Shown here in pieces: positions 8,049 through 15,701 of a stretch of 64,000 nt of DNA. The notes under the pieces were generated by a model. The model worked only from the letters and a program-made list of their open reading frames with translations. It was not told the origin of the DNA and did no database searches. The translations under genes were made by a program, and so were the position numbers. How positions within the stretch are numbered: position 1 is the first letter of the stretch; every line of letters begins with the position of its first letter. The DNA lies in assembly GCF_042435035.1 (NCBI RefSeq), contig NZ_JBHMQT010000058.1, positions 18,821 through 82,820 of the forward strand. The letters run 5' to 3'. Source of the DNA: Sphaerimonospora cavernae (GTDB lineage: Bacteria; Actinomycetota; Actinomycetes; Streptosporangiales; Streptosporangiaceae).

Positions 8049-8181
8049 GCTCATGGTCTTCAAAACACGACCGCCACTTCCACGGCTCCCCGCCCTGGGC
8101 GCCTCAGCCGAGTCCGGTCGCGACCGCTCCGAACCCACGGGTGCGATTTGGACAATATGGACATTCTGCTCATTTATTATC

Positions 8182-8370
8182 TAATTGATCTATATTGGAG
8201 CAATAAGTTGCTAAATGAGTTAGATGCCCGTTTATCGCTCGCCGGGGAAGGTAATCACGATAGTGTAGAAAATGGCCCCATCCGGGGCCACTTGGACATT
8301 TCTCCTCTTCACATGTGAAGAGATGTCTCGTACATCAAGGGCAATCGAATCCTGTCAAGGAGGACACGCA
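8182..8370 (+). promoter_or_regulatory. promoter and structured 5' leader of secreted paralog 4
   Basis: The segment TTGATCTATATTGGAGCAAT with AAGTTGCTAAATGAGTTAGAT just downstream recurs before paralogs 5 and 7. TTAGAT (about 8219-8225) is a plausible -10. CGTTTATC (8229) and GGTAATCA (8250) are 21 bases apart. ATGGCCCC/GGGGCCAC (8272-8291) forms one hairpin. GACAT...ATGTC enclosing CTCTTCACATGTGAAGAG (8295-8327) forms another. GGGCAATCGAATCCTGTCAAGGAGGA precedes the ATG. Confidence 0.65.
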
Positions 8371-8985
8371 ATGCCCGCTCTCAAGAAAATCCTCGCTGGG
8401 CTGGCCATGAGCACAGCGATCACAGGCGGTGCCCTCGCCCTGGGTGCCACCGCCGCCAGCGCCACCGTGATCCCGGCCAATGGCGGCATCGGCAACTTCG
8501 GCGGCTGCGGCGGCGCCGTTATGACGGGCGGCTGGGGCGGCAACATGGGCGGCGGCAACGGCGGCGGCGGCGGCGGTATGGGCGGCGGCATGGGCGGCCC
8601 GGGCATGTTCGGCGGCACCACATACATGCCGATGTGCTGGGGCGGCGGCGGCTGGGGCGGCGGCGGCAACGGCGGCGGCATGGGCGGCGGCAACGGCGGT
8701 TGCGGTTACGGCGGCGGCTATATCAACGCCTGCAACAACAACATGTACACCAACAACAACAACTGGTGGAACAACAACAACTTCTGGAACAACAACATGT
8801 GGAACGACCGGTACGACGACAACTCCAACTTCGGCATCGTCGCCAAGGGTGTCGCCATCGGCTTCCAGGACCGGACGAACCGCAACAGCAACTGGCGGAA
8901 CAACATGTGGTGGAACAACAACAACATGATGAACAACAACAACTGGTGGCGCAACAACAACAACTACAACAACTACGGCTTCTGA
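8371..8985 (+). CDS. secreted paralog 4: Gly-Met-rich linker and Asn/Trp-rich domain
   Basis: A protein of 204 residues, sister of paralog 3. The signal peptide is nearly identical (KKILAGLAMSTAITGGALALG, cut near ATAASA). The linker is a long Gly-rich stretch with Met, Trp and four Cys (GGCGG, MCWGG, NGGCGY, NACNN), absent from paralog 3. The C-terminal half repeats NNNNWW and NNNFWNNN around the conserved SNFGIVAKGVAIGFQDRTNR. It is secreted, low in charge and probably disordered or self-assembling; this is inference from composition. Confidence 0.8.
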   Translation: MPALKKILAGLAMSTAITGGALALGATAASATVIPANGGIGNFGGCGGAVMTGGWGGNMGGGNGGGGGGMGGGMGGPGMFGGTTYMPMCWGGGGWGGGGNGGGMGGGNGGCGYGGGYINACNNNMYTNNNNWWNNNNFWNNNMWNDRYDDNSNFGIVAKGVAIGFQDRTNRNSNWRNNMWWNNNNMMNNNNWWRNNNNYNNYGF

Positions 8986-9192
8986 GGCCACCCGATCCGA
9001 TGTCTTATGGGCTTCCGGGACCGACCGCGAGATCAACCCGTGCGGAGGGCTCCGGAGGACACGGTCAGCGCGAGATGCCGGCCGCATTTATTACGCCGGC
9101 GAGAGTGCAGGAGATTTCCGATCAGCGGCTTACGGCGACCTGACAGACGCCTACGGTACGGGCTGGGCTTCGGTGCCGCGCCGCACAGAAGA

Positions 9193-9226
9193 AAGGGCTC
9201 CGGCGGAAACATCCGCCGGAGCCCTT
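9193..9226 (+). terminator. terminator after secreted paralog 4
   Basis: AAGGGCTCCGGCGG (9193-9206) and CCGCCGGAGCCCTT (9213-9226) form a perfect 14-bp stem with loop AAACAT. It is a near copy of the hairpin after paralog 3, supporting a tandem duplication of the whole unit. Confidence 0.85.
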
Positions 9227-9350
9227 CTGCTGTGCCCGAAAGGGTCTGGGATGGCCCTTCATCCGCACCTTGGCCGATAGCCTCGACCGTATTCTCGAAA
9301 TCCCGGGACGCCTGGGGAGCGATTCGTACAATTCGGTCATTCGGGACATA

Positions 9351-9536
9351 TATCCCCTAAATGATCTATATTGGAGCAATAAGTTACCAAATGGTCTAGA
9401 TAGCCGTTTATCCCCTCGCCGGGCAGGCAATCAATATGTCGCATGATAAGGCCATACGACAGACCATCGATCCATGTTTCCCGTCTTATGGGAAATGTCG
9501 AAGGCCGGGCAATTGATCCTTCAAGGGGGAAAGACC
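9351..9536 (+). promoter_or_regulatory. promoter and structured 5' leader of secreted paralog 5
   Basis: CTAAATGATCTATAT and CCAAATGGTCTAGAT lie 30 bases apart, the second overlapping a likely -10. CGTTTATC (9405) and GGCAATCA (9426) are 21 bases apart. CATGTTTCCC (9473) and GGGAAATGTC (9490) form the second hairpin. GGGCAATTGATCCTTCAAGGGGGAAA precedes the ATG. Confidence 0.65.
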
Positions 9537-9893
9537 ATGCCCACATTCCGTGAAGTCATCACGGGTCTGACGATCGGCACCGCCCTCGCCGGCGGGATCG
9601 TCGCCCTGGGCGCCATCACGACCACCACCGCGGCCAATGCCACCGTCGTCCCGCAACAGTTGGCGGGTGGCGACGGACTCGCCCTCGCCCTCGCCGAGGG
9701 CGACGGGCACTACCGCGATCTCCGCGCCCTCGAGGACCTCATCCTCTTGAGGAACCTCAACGCGAACACGGCGAGCAACGTCGGTCTGGCACCGGTGGTG
9801 CCCGTCGCGCGCACGAACGGCAACGCCGTCAACATCGTCGACAGCTTCAACCAGCGGATCGCCCCGCAGCGGCTCAACCAGCGCAACGAGTAG
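9537..9893 (+). CDS. secreted paralog 5: short form with SFNQRIAPQRLNQRNE tail
   Basis: A protein of 118 residues with the family signal peptide (REVITGLTIGTALAGGIVALG, cut near AANA). The mature part is about 80 residues: an acidic, Leu-rich amphipathic region (DLRALEDLILLRNLN), a Val-rich stretch, then the C-terminal motif VNIVDSFNQRIAPQRLNQRNE shared with paralogs 6 and 7. There is no Cys. It is small, exported and basic at the end, which resembles secreted peptides, but no known bacteriocin or chaplin motif is present. Function unknown. Confidence 0.8.
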   Translation: MPTFREVITGLTIGTALAGGIVALGAITTTTAANATVVPQQLAGGDGLALALAEGDGHYRDLRALEDLILLRNLNANTASNVGLAPVVPVARTNGNAVNIVDSFNQRIAPQRLNQRNE

Positions 9894-10028
9894 GACCGGC
9901 TCCGACTCCAGCGGTGCTGCCGTGCGCCCGCCGGACGCACTCCCATATGCGGAACGGCGAACGGATAAATCGCTCTTCAGACCAAACATCGAAATCCAGA
10001 GCAACCAATCGTTCGAGGAGGAAAACAC

Positions 10029-10328
10029 ATGCCTGCTTTCCGTGACATCATCGCGGGCCTGGCGGTCGGCACCACCCTCGCCGGCGGGGCCGTGGCCCTG
10101 GGTGCCATCACGACCACCACCGCGGCCAACGCCGCCGTCGTCCAGGGGGCCTTCGACGACGGCCTCGGCCTCTTCGGCCTCGACGGGGCTTTCGCTCCCG
10201 GCCTCGGATTGGCCGGCTTCAACAGGCTGCTGGGGGCGGACCGCAACAACGACAACAGCGTCAATGTCAACAACAGCTTCAACCGGCAGATCGCCCCGCA
10301 GCGGCTCAGGCAGCGCAACGGGAACTGA
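10029..10328 (+). CDS. secreted paralog 6: smallest member
   Basis: This 99-residue protein starts at an ATG with GAGGAGGAAAACAC upstream. The signal peptide (IIAGLAVGTTLAGGAVALG) is nearly identical to that of paralog 7. The mature part of about 60 residues is a Phe/Gly/Leu-rich segment (DGLGLFGLDGAF), then RNNDNSVNVNNSFNRQIAPQRLRQRNGN split over the tail. The leader is short: only a degenerate GCAACCAATCGTTCGAGGAGGAAA block is kept, so it may be cotranscribed with paralog 5, 135 bases upstream. Function unknown. Confidence 0.78.
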   Translation: MPAFRDIIAGLAVGTTLAGGAVALGAITTTTAANAAVVQGAFDDGLGLFGLDGAFAPGLGLAGFNRLLGADRNNDNSVNVNNSFNRQIAPQRLRQRNGN

Positions 10329-10427
10329 GCCCGCTGACTCCGGCGGGTCCACTCGCACCCGGTTGCCAGAACCAGGAACCGCGGGCGGATCCTCCATCCA
10401 TTCGAAAGAAACGGACATTCTACACAT

Positions 10428-10616
10428 ATGTCCTCTAAACGATCTATAGCGGGGCAATAAGTCTCTAAATGGCTTAGATGCTCGTTTATCACTCAGCAGG
10501 ACAGGAAATCTAAATAGCGCAGGAGATGGTCGCACATATGACCATCACTTCACATTTCCTAATTTCTGGGAAATGTCAAAAAATCGGGGCAATTGATCCT
10601 TCAAGGAGGAAACACG
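10428..10616 (+). promoter_or_regulatory. promoter and structured 5' leader of secreted paralog 7
   Basis: TCTAAACGATCTATAG and TCTAAATGGCTTAGAT are 30 bases apart. CGTTTATC (10483) and GGAAATCT (10504) keep the 21-base spacing. GATGGTC/GACCATC (10525-10546) is hairpin one. ACATTTCCT/GGGAAATGT (10552-10576) is hairpin two. GGGGCAATTGATCCTTCAAGGAGGAAA leads into the ATG. Confidence 0.65.
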
Positions 10617-10973
10617 ATGCCCACATTCCGTGACATCATCGCGGGCCTGGCGGTCGGCACCACCCTCGCCGGTGGGGCCGTGGCCCTGGGTGCCATCACG
10701 AGCGCCACGGCCGCCAACGCCGCCGTCGTCCAGGGCTACTTCGGCGGTGACGGCTTCGCCGACGGCGCGTTCGTGGACGACGGTGTCGCCGGGAGGTTCG
10801 CCGAAGGGAGGTTCGTCGATGGCCGCTTCGCCAGGGACAGGCTGCGCAGGGAGTTCGTGAGGGCGCTGTTCGCCGACGGCGGCAACCGCAACAACGACAA
10901 CAGCATCAACGTCAACGACAGTTTCAACCGGCAGACCGCCCTGCAGCGGCTCAGGCAGCGCAACGGGAACTGA
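10617..10973 (+). CDS. secreted paralog 7: FxDG-repeat form with RLRQRNGN tail
   Basis: This 118-residue product has the same signal peptide as paralog 6. The mature part shows an irregular repeat of Phe and Asp-Gly (GDGFADGAFVDDG, then RFAEGRFVDGRF), a basic helix-like stretch RDRLRREFVRAL, and the shared tail RNNDNSINVNDSFNRQ and LRQRNGN. It is exported, without Cys. Paralogs 5-7 share ends and differ in the middle, as if the central segment evolves fast. Function unknown. Confidence 0.8.
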   Translation: MPTFRDIIAGLAVGTTLAGGAVALGAITSATAANAAVVQGYFGGDGFADGAFVDDGVAGRFAEGRFVDGRFARDRLRREFVRALFADGGNRNNDNSINVNDSFNRQTALQRLRQRNGN

Positions 10974-11137
10974 GCCCGCCGACTCCGACGGAGTCGCTCG
11001 TCCTTGATCGCGCCGACAGAGATGGGAACCGGCGAAGCCCCTTGAGTGGTTCGTCATCCACCATCTGAAACACGACCCAGGTCTCCTCGAGACCTCGTCC
11101 GCATCGTGGACATAGAGTCCGCGCTTCAGGAACAACA

Positions 11138-11168
11138 GGGCCCCGGCGAACACGGTTCGCCGGGGCCC
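11138..11168 (+). terminator. terminator after secreted paralog 7
   Basis: GGGCCCCGGCGAAC (11138-11151) pairs with GTTCGCCGGGGCCC (11155-11168) around a 3-base loop. The stretch from here to 11690 holds no convincing gene; it contains a degenerate 12-bp repeat around GCGTTGCC (about 11360-11395) and the leader of paralog 8. Confidence 0.7.
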
Positions 11169-11690
11169 CTGCCCGTTCACCCCGATCAGGCCGACTCGCC
11201 CCCACTCCGGTAGCGCCCCCAGGATCCCCGCCCCACCTCCCCACCCCCGCCCGCCGACCATCGGGGCCGCACCCAGAGCACACGTTCCCGTCCCGGTTCC
11301 CCAGGGCCCCTCCCCGCCTGATCCGGCCTTTGCCGTACGGCCGGTACAGCCGCCGCGTGCGCGTTGCCGCACGTGTTGCCGCGCGCGTTGCCTCACCGGG
11401 GGATTTCGAAACGTACAGGCGCCCAAGAAAACCGCATCAAAAAACCTGCCTGCCGCCCTGGGAAGAGCCAGGAGATCGGGCCGCACATGACGGGCGGGTA
11501 ATGACCGTTTTATGGGTGGTCACGAAGGTGCAACAACCCCTCAAACATGACCCGGTCGGGTTTGCCACTCGGGCGCTTCGGCAATTTAGACATCGCGGGA
11601 CGATAGGGACAAAAAGCCCATCGTCGTACATTTCCCCTAACGGTGGAAGTGCCGCCAACAGGGCGATCCATCCTTGCAAGGAGGAACGCA

Positions 11691-12029
11691 ATGCCCAAAT
11701 TCCGAAACGTCGTTACGAGCTTGGCGATCAGTACGGCACTGGCCGGCGGGACCCTCACCCTCGCCGCCACCACCGCGACCACCGCCGCCGCAGCCACCAC
11801 ACCCGCCAGCGTCAGCACCTACCACGGCTGGGGGGGATGGGGCTGGGGCCACGGCTGCCGCGGCCGTAACTGCAACAAGAACAAGCTCCGCAACCAGAAC
11901 GCCAACCTCAACTACTGGCGGCCCACCCATATCGACCGGCACCGGTTCCAGAAGACCGACCGGCACGCCGTCATCTTCGCCGGTCCCGACGCGGTCGTGG
12001 ACTTCGACGGCGACGATGACTTCGACTGA
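11691..12029 (+). CDS. secreted paralog 8: Gly/Trp linker and acidic tail
   Basis: This 112-residue member starts after a perfect TCCTTGCAAGGA palindrome that contains part of the ribosome site. The signal peptide (VVTSLAISTALAGGTLTLAA, Thr/Ala-rich to about residue 36) is of the family type. The mature part has a GWGGWGWGHGCRGRNCNKNK segment with two Cys, then RHRFQKTDRHAV, which recalls the FQKTDSD block of paralog 1, and ends with an acidic run (DFDGDDDFD). Its leader keeps only the ACATTTCCCC and GGGCGAT blocks. Function unknown. Confidence 0.75.
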   Translation: MPKFRNVVTSLAISTALAGGTLTLAATTATTAAAATTPASVSTYHGWGGWGWGHGCRGRNCNKNKLRNQNANLNYWRPTHIDRHRFQKTDRHAVIFAGPDAVVDFDGDDDFD

Positions 12030-12056
12030 TCCTCGGTATGGGGGGTGATCTCCGTA

Positions 12057-12097
12057 GTCCGGGCTGAGGCGCGGGATTCCGCCCCTCAGTCCCGGAC
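12057..12097 (+). terminator. terminator after secreted paralog 8
   Basis: GTCCGGGCTGAGG and CCTCAGTCCCGGAC form a stem of about 13 bp with one bulged base. It closes the array, before the convergent Ku gene. Confidence 0.7.
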
Positions 12098-12287
12098 CGA
12101 CCGGGATCGTCGAAAACCGAGATCGTCGAAATCGCTGTGAACGGGCTCCGGTGCGCCATCGGCCGCCGGAGCCTCAGCAGTTCCAAGCCCCTCCAGACCA
12201 CGGAAGCAGAGCGGTTCCGAGCAGCGGAAGGAGCCAAGCGAGCGTGGAGAACCGGGGCCAGAGGAGAACGGGGGCGGCCGACCGCGG

Positions 12288-13253
12288 TCAGGCCGTGCGG
12301 CGCGTCCTCCGCTTCTCCTGCTTCTTCTCTTCTCCCGCGACCTTGGCAGCCGCCTTGTCCGAGGACTTCCCTGAGGCTCTCTCCGGGGCCTTCTCCGCGG
12401 CTCTCTCCGGGGCCTTGCCACGGGCCTTCTCAGGGGTCTTCTTGGAGGGTGCCTTCCGCTTCGCGGCCGCCGTACCCTCGCGTTCTTTCTTGGCGGCCTC
12501 GACGCTGGCTCGCAGCGCGGCCATGAGGTCGACGGCCGGGCGTCCCTCGGCGGGCGCCTCCGGAGCGACGATCTCCTTGCCCGCCGCCTTCGCCTCGATG
12601 ACCTCCTGCAGCGCCTCGCGGTAGGCGTCCCGGTGCTCGGCGGGGTCGAAGTCGGCGACCATCGTCTCGATCAGGGACTCGGCCATCTTCAGCTCCTGGG
12701 GCCGGACCTCCACGTCCTCCTCGAGAAACGCGAAGTCCGCCGTGCGCACCTCGTCCGGCCAGAGCATCGTCTCCAGGACGAAGACCCCGTCGCGTACGCG
12801 CAGGGTCGCCAGCGACTCGCGCTGCCGCAACGCCACCTTCACCACCGCGACCTGCCCGGAGCGCTCCAGCGCGTCTCTCAGCAGCACGTACGGCTTGGCC
12901 CCCTGGGCCTCCGGCTCGAGATAGTACGACTTGGCGAAGTAGATCGGGTCGATCTGCTCGGCGGGGGTGAACTGCAGCACGTCGATCCGGCGGGACGTGG
13001 TCAACGGCAATTCGGCGAAGTCGTCCTCGGTCAGCATGACGACCTCGCCGGTGGCGAGTTCGTATCCCTTGGCGATGTCCGAGTACGGAACCTCTTCACC
13101 ATCCAGGGAGCAGACCCGCTTGTACTTGATCCGCCCGCCGTCCGCCTGGTGCACCTGGTGGAACGTGACGTCCTTCTGCTCGGTCGCCGAATACAGCCTC
13201 ACGGGGATGGTGACCAACCCGAACGAGATGGCGCCCTTCCAGATGCTGCGCAT
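12288..13253 (-). CDS. ku: Ku protein, non-homologous end joining
   Basis: A protein of 321 residues beginning MRSIWKGAISFGLV, the usual start of bacterial Ku, so the longer upstream frames are disfavoured. The Ku beta-barrel core covers about residues 1-255 (KVALRQRESLATLRV and MVADFDPAEHRDAYREAL are typical). It is followed by a long Lys/Ala/Glu-rich tail with repeated KAPERA units, as in extended actinobacterial Ku tails that help bind DNA. Ku homodimers bind double-strand ends and recruit LigD. It is divergent from the LigD polymerase gene. Confidence 0.95.
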   Translation of the reverse strand: MRSIWKGAISFGLVTIPVRLYSATEQKDVTFHQVHQADGGRIKYKRVCSLDGEEVPYSDIAKGYELATGEVVMLTEDDFAELPLTTSRRIDVLQFTPAEQIDPIYFAKSYYLEPEAQGAKPYVLLRDALERSGQVAVVKVALRQRESLATLRVRDGVFVLETMLWPDEVRTADFAFLEEDVEVRPQELKMAESLIETMVADFDPAEHRDAYREALQEVIEAKAAGKEIVAPEAPAEGRPAVDLMAALRASVEAAKKEREGTAAAKRKAPSKKTPEKARGKAPERAAEKAPERASGKSSDKAAAKVAGEEKKQEKRRTRRTA

Positions 13254-13410
13254 AGCCACATTCTCGTCTCTGAGTTCGAATACCGCCATACGTGATTCAA
13301 CAGACTCACCAGATGGGCAGGTACCCACAAAGGGGGGTGCCGTACCCGGGCGGTCCTATGCCCCGAAGGCCCCCGGCGGAGGTGCTTCGAGGCGATGAGG
13401 CGATGAGGCG

Positions 13411-14292
13411 ATGAAACGGAAGGTGCTGGTGCGGGTCGACGACCGGGAGCTGGTGCTGACCAATCTCGACAAGGTCCTCTATCCCGACACCGCCTTCACG
13501 AAGGCCGAGGTCATCGACTACTACACGAAGATCGCCGCGAACATGATCCCGCACATCTCGGACCGCCCGCTCACGGTCAAGCGTTTCCCCGACGGCGTCG
13601 AGGGCCAGTTCTTCTTCGAGAAGAACGTGCCGGCGCACACGCCGGACTGGGTCCGTACCGTGACCCTGCCGGCGCCGGGCAGCGGCAAGAACCGAGAGAA
13701 GATCGAATTCGCCGTCATCGGCGATCTGGCGACCCTGGTCTACTACGCCAACCTGGCGGCCCTGGAAGTCCACGTCCCGATGTGGCGGGTCGCAGCGGAC
13801 GGCGGCGCGCTGCCGCCCGACACCCTCGTCTTCGACCTCGACCCCGGCGCGCCCGCCACGATCGTCGAGTGCTGCCGGGTCGCCATGCTGCTGAGGGAGG
13901 CGCTGTACGACGACGGCCTGGAGAGCTTCCCCAAGACCAGTGGCAAGAAGGGCATGCAGCTCTACGTGCCGTGGGACCGTGGTGCCGGCACATCCGACTA
14001 CGCCAAGGCGCTGGCCCGGGAGTTGGAGTCCCGCGACCTGGGAATCACGAGCGTGATGGCGAAGAAGGCCAGGCCGGGCAAGGTCTTCATCGACTGGAGT
14101 CAGAACAACCCGGCGAAAACCACCGTGGCGCCCTACTCCATGCGCGCCGACCGCCTCCCCACCGTCTCCACTCCGCTGACCTGGCAGGAGATCGAGGAAT
14201 GCGAAAGTCCGGAGGACCTCGTGTTCACCGCTCCCGACGTGCTCGATCGGGTGGCGAAACACGGCGACCTGTTCGCCCACGCGCACGCTTAG
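13411..14292 (+). CDS. ligD: LigD-type DNA polymerase/primase (stand-alone PolDom)
   Basis: This 293-residue protein is the archaeo-eukaryotic primase-type polymerase domain of LigD. The catalytic acidic motif VFDLDPG is near residue 138, SGKKGMQLYVP near 180, and VFIDWSQNNPAKTTVAPYSMR near 232. There is no ligase or phosphoesterase domain, so these must be encoded elsewhere, as is common in Streptomyces relatives. With Ku it fills or extends ends during end joining. The start lies in three tandem GGCGATGA units that put several ATGs close together; the chosen ATG has weak ribosome-site support. Confidence 0.93.
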   Translation: MKRKVLVRVDDRELVLTNLDKVLYPDTAFTKAEVIDYYTKIAANMIPHISDRPLTVKRFPDGVEGQFFFEKNVPAHTPDWVRTVTLPAPGSGKNREKIEFAVIGDLATLVYYANLAALEVHVPMWRVAADGGALPPDTLVFDLDPGAPATIVECCRVAMLLREALYDDGLESFPKTSGKKGMQLYVPWDRGAGTSDYAKALARELESRDLGITSVMAKKARPGKVFIDWSQNNPAKTTVAPYSMRADRLPTVSTPLTWQEIEECESPEDLVFTAPDVLDRVAKHGDLFAHAHA

Positions 14293-14407
14293 CTCGCGCT
14301 TCCGTGGGCACCCGGGCCGTAGGGTGGACCTGTCGCACTGTGCTTTCACAACTGTGCTTTCACAGAGGATCCCGCAGAAGGGACCCTTCGGAACGGGAGG
14401 CGGACAC

Positions 14408-14611
14408 ATGTCCGAAATGGACCCCCTCGAGGAGATCGTCGAGGAGATCTCGACCGAGGCGCCGGAGGCGGACGCCGTCGAGCAGTACCAGTTCGTGAAA
14501 GTCTCCGAGGACCCCCGATGGCCCCATCGGGTCCCGTTCGAAGCCGACCCGGCCGACGTGGCCGAGCAGGAGCGTACGGTTGACCTCGGCGAGGACGAGG
14601 ATTATCGCTGA
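14408..14611 (+). CDS. small acidic protein of unknown function
   Basis: The 67-residue product starts at an ATG preceded by GGGAGGCGGACAC. It is strongly acidic at both ends (EEIVEEIS and VDLGEDEDYR), with a middle QYQFVKVSEDPRWPHRVPFEADPADVAEQERTV split by Pro. No membrane segment or known motif is present. It sits between the ligD-type gene and a TetR regulator on the same strand. It is probably a soluble cytosolic protein; I do not recognise a function. Confidence 0.65.
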   Translation: MSEMDPLEEIVEEISTEAPEADAVEQYQFVKVSEDPRWPHRVPFEADPADVAEQERTVDLGEDEDYR

Positions 14612-14686
14612 GCCGCTTTACCGGCGCGTAGGATGTGGCCCCGGGGCCGGCGAGCCCCCGATGCTCATCCTCACTAGGAGACTGCC

Positions 14687-15307
14687 GTGACCGCTACCCC
14701 GGACGCCAAGCCCCGGGGCACCCGGCTGCCCCGGATGGCCCGCCGACTCCAGTTGTTGAGCGCGGCGCAGGAAGTGTTCGTGGAGAACGGCTACCACGCG
14801 GCCGCCATGGACGAGATCGCCGAGCGGGCCGGGGTCAGCAAGCCGGTGTTGTACCAGCACTTCCCGGGCAAGCTGGAGCTCTATCTGGCTCTGCTGGACG
14901 TGCATGTCGACGACATGGTCACCCGCTGCCGTGAGGCGCTGGCCTCCACGACGGACAACAAGCAGCGGGTGCAAGCGGCGATCGGTGCGTTCTTCGACTT
15001 CGTGTCGAGTCAGGGCGAGGCGTTCCGGCTGGTCTTCGAATCCGACCTGCGCAACGTCGCACCTGTACGGCAGCGGATGGAGCGCTCGCTGCGCGAGAGC
15101 GCCGAGGCGATCAGCCAGGTGATCCAGGAGGACACGGGCTGCTCCAGCGACGAGGCCCACCTGCTGGGCGTCGGTCTCGTCGGCATGGCCGAGGTCAGCG
15201 CGCGTTACTGGCTCGGCAGCCAGGGCTCGATCCCCAAGGAGGCGGCCACCCAGCTCATGGCGCGGCTCGCCTGGCGCGGCATCAGCGGCTTCCCCCGGAC
15301 CGGCTGA
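14687..15307 (+). CDS. TetR family transcriptional regulator
   Basis: The 206-residue protein starts at a GTG. The N-terminal TetR DNA-binding domain is clear: RRLQLLSAAQEVFVENGYHAAAMDEIAERAGVSKPVLYQHFPGK, cut here across residues 19-62. An all-helical ligand and dimer domain follows. The gene order TetR, DUF3107, ferritin-like protein, RhlE resembles Rv3208-Rv3211 of M. tuberculosis. The ligand and targets are unknown. After the stop there is a short run of degenerate CCGTACCCGGCTG repeats (15308-15372). Confidence 0.92.
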   Translation: MTATPDAKPRGTRLPRMARRLQLLSAAQEVFVENGYHAAAMDEIAERAGVSKPVLYQHFPGKLELYLALLDVHVDDMVTRCREALASTTDNKQRVQAAIGAFFDFVSSQGEAFRLVFESDLRNVAPVRQRMERSLRESAEAISQVIQEDTGCSSDEAHLLGVGLVGMAEVSARYWLGSQGSIPKEAATQLMARLAWRGISGFPRTG

Positions 15308-15470
15308 CCGTACCCGGCTGCCCGTACCCGGCTGCCCGTACTGGCCGGCCGTACCGGCTGGCCGTACCCGGTTGAGAAGGATTTCTGTTCGCTTGACGCG
15401 ATCACAGAGCTCGCCACGGCCCCCGGAGACGACGATGGGTAGGGACGAGCCCGCGCGAAAGGGGAGCCCC

Positions 15471-15701
15471 ATGGAAATCAAGATCGGCGTTCAGTCGGTG
15501 CACCGCGAACTCGTGGTGGAGACCGACCTGTCGGCCGAGCAGATCGAGGAGGAGCTCCGCAAGGCGCTCGCCTCCGACAAGGGCATCTTCTCGCTCACCG
15601 ACACCACGGGCCGCCGCGTCGTCGTCCCCGTGGCCTCACTCGGATTCGTCGAGATCGGCGAGGACGAGCGACGCGCCGTCGGCTTCGGCGGCACGCTCTG
15701 A
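15471..15701 (+). CDS. DUF3107 family protein
   Basis: A compact 76-residue protein starting MEIKIGVQSVHRELVVET, matching the small DUF3107 family (M. tuberculosis TB9.4, Rv3208A) in length, start and C-terminal glycine-rich end. The frame continues upstream, but AAAGGGGAGCCCC lies just before this ATG. The sequence suggests a small alpha/beta fold (SAEQIEEELRKAL helix, then two strands). It is a conserved neighbour of the TetR gene in actinobacteria. No biochemical function is known to me. Confidence 0.85.
   Translation: MEIKIGVQSVHRELVVETDLSAEQIEEELRKALASDKGIFSLTDTTGRRVVVPVASLGFVEIGEDERRAVGFGGTL

Noticed and set aside
8335..9087. Antisense open frame opposite paralog 4
   Set aside because: Same cause: reverse of Asn codons and Gly codons. 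Not a gene.
15308..15372. Short CCGTACCCGGCTG repeats as a regulatory array
   Set aside because: Degenerate, GC-rich and next to a gene end; probably simple-sequence drift.
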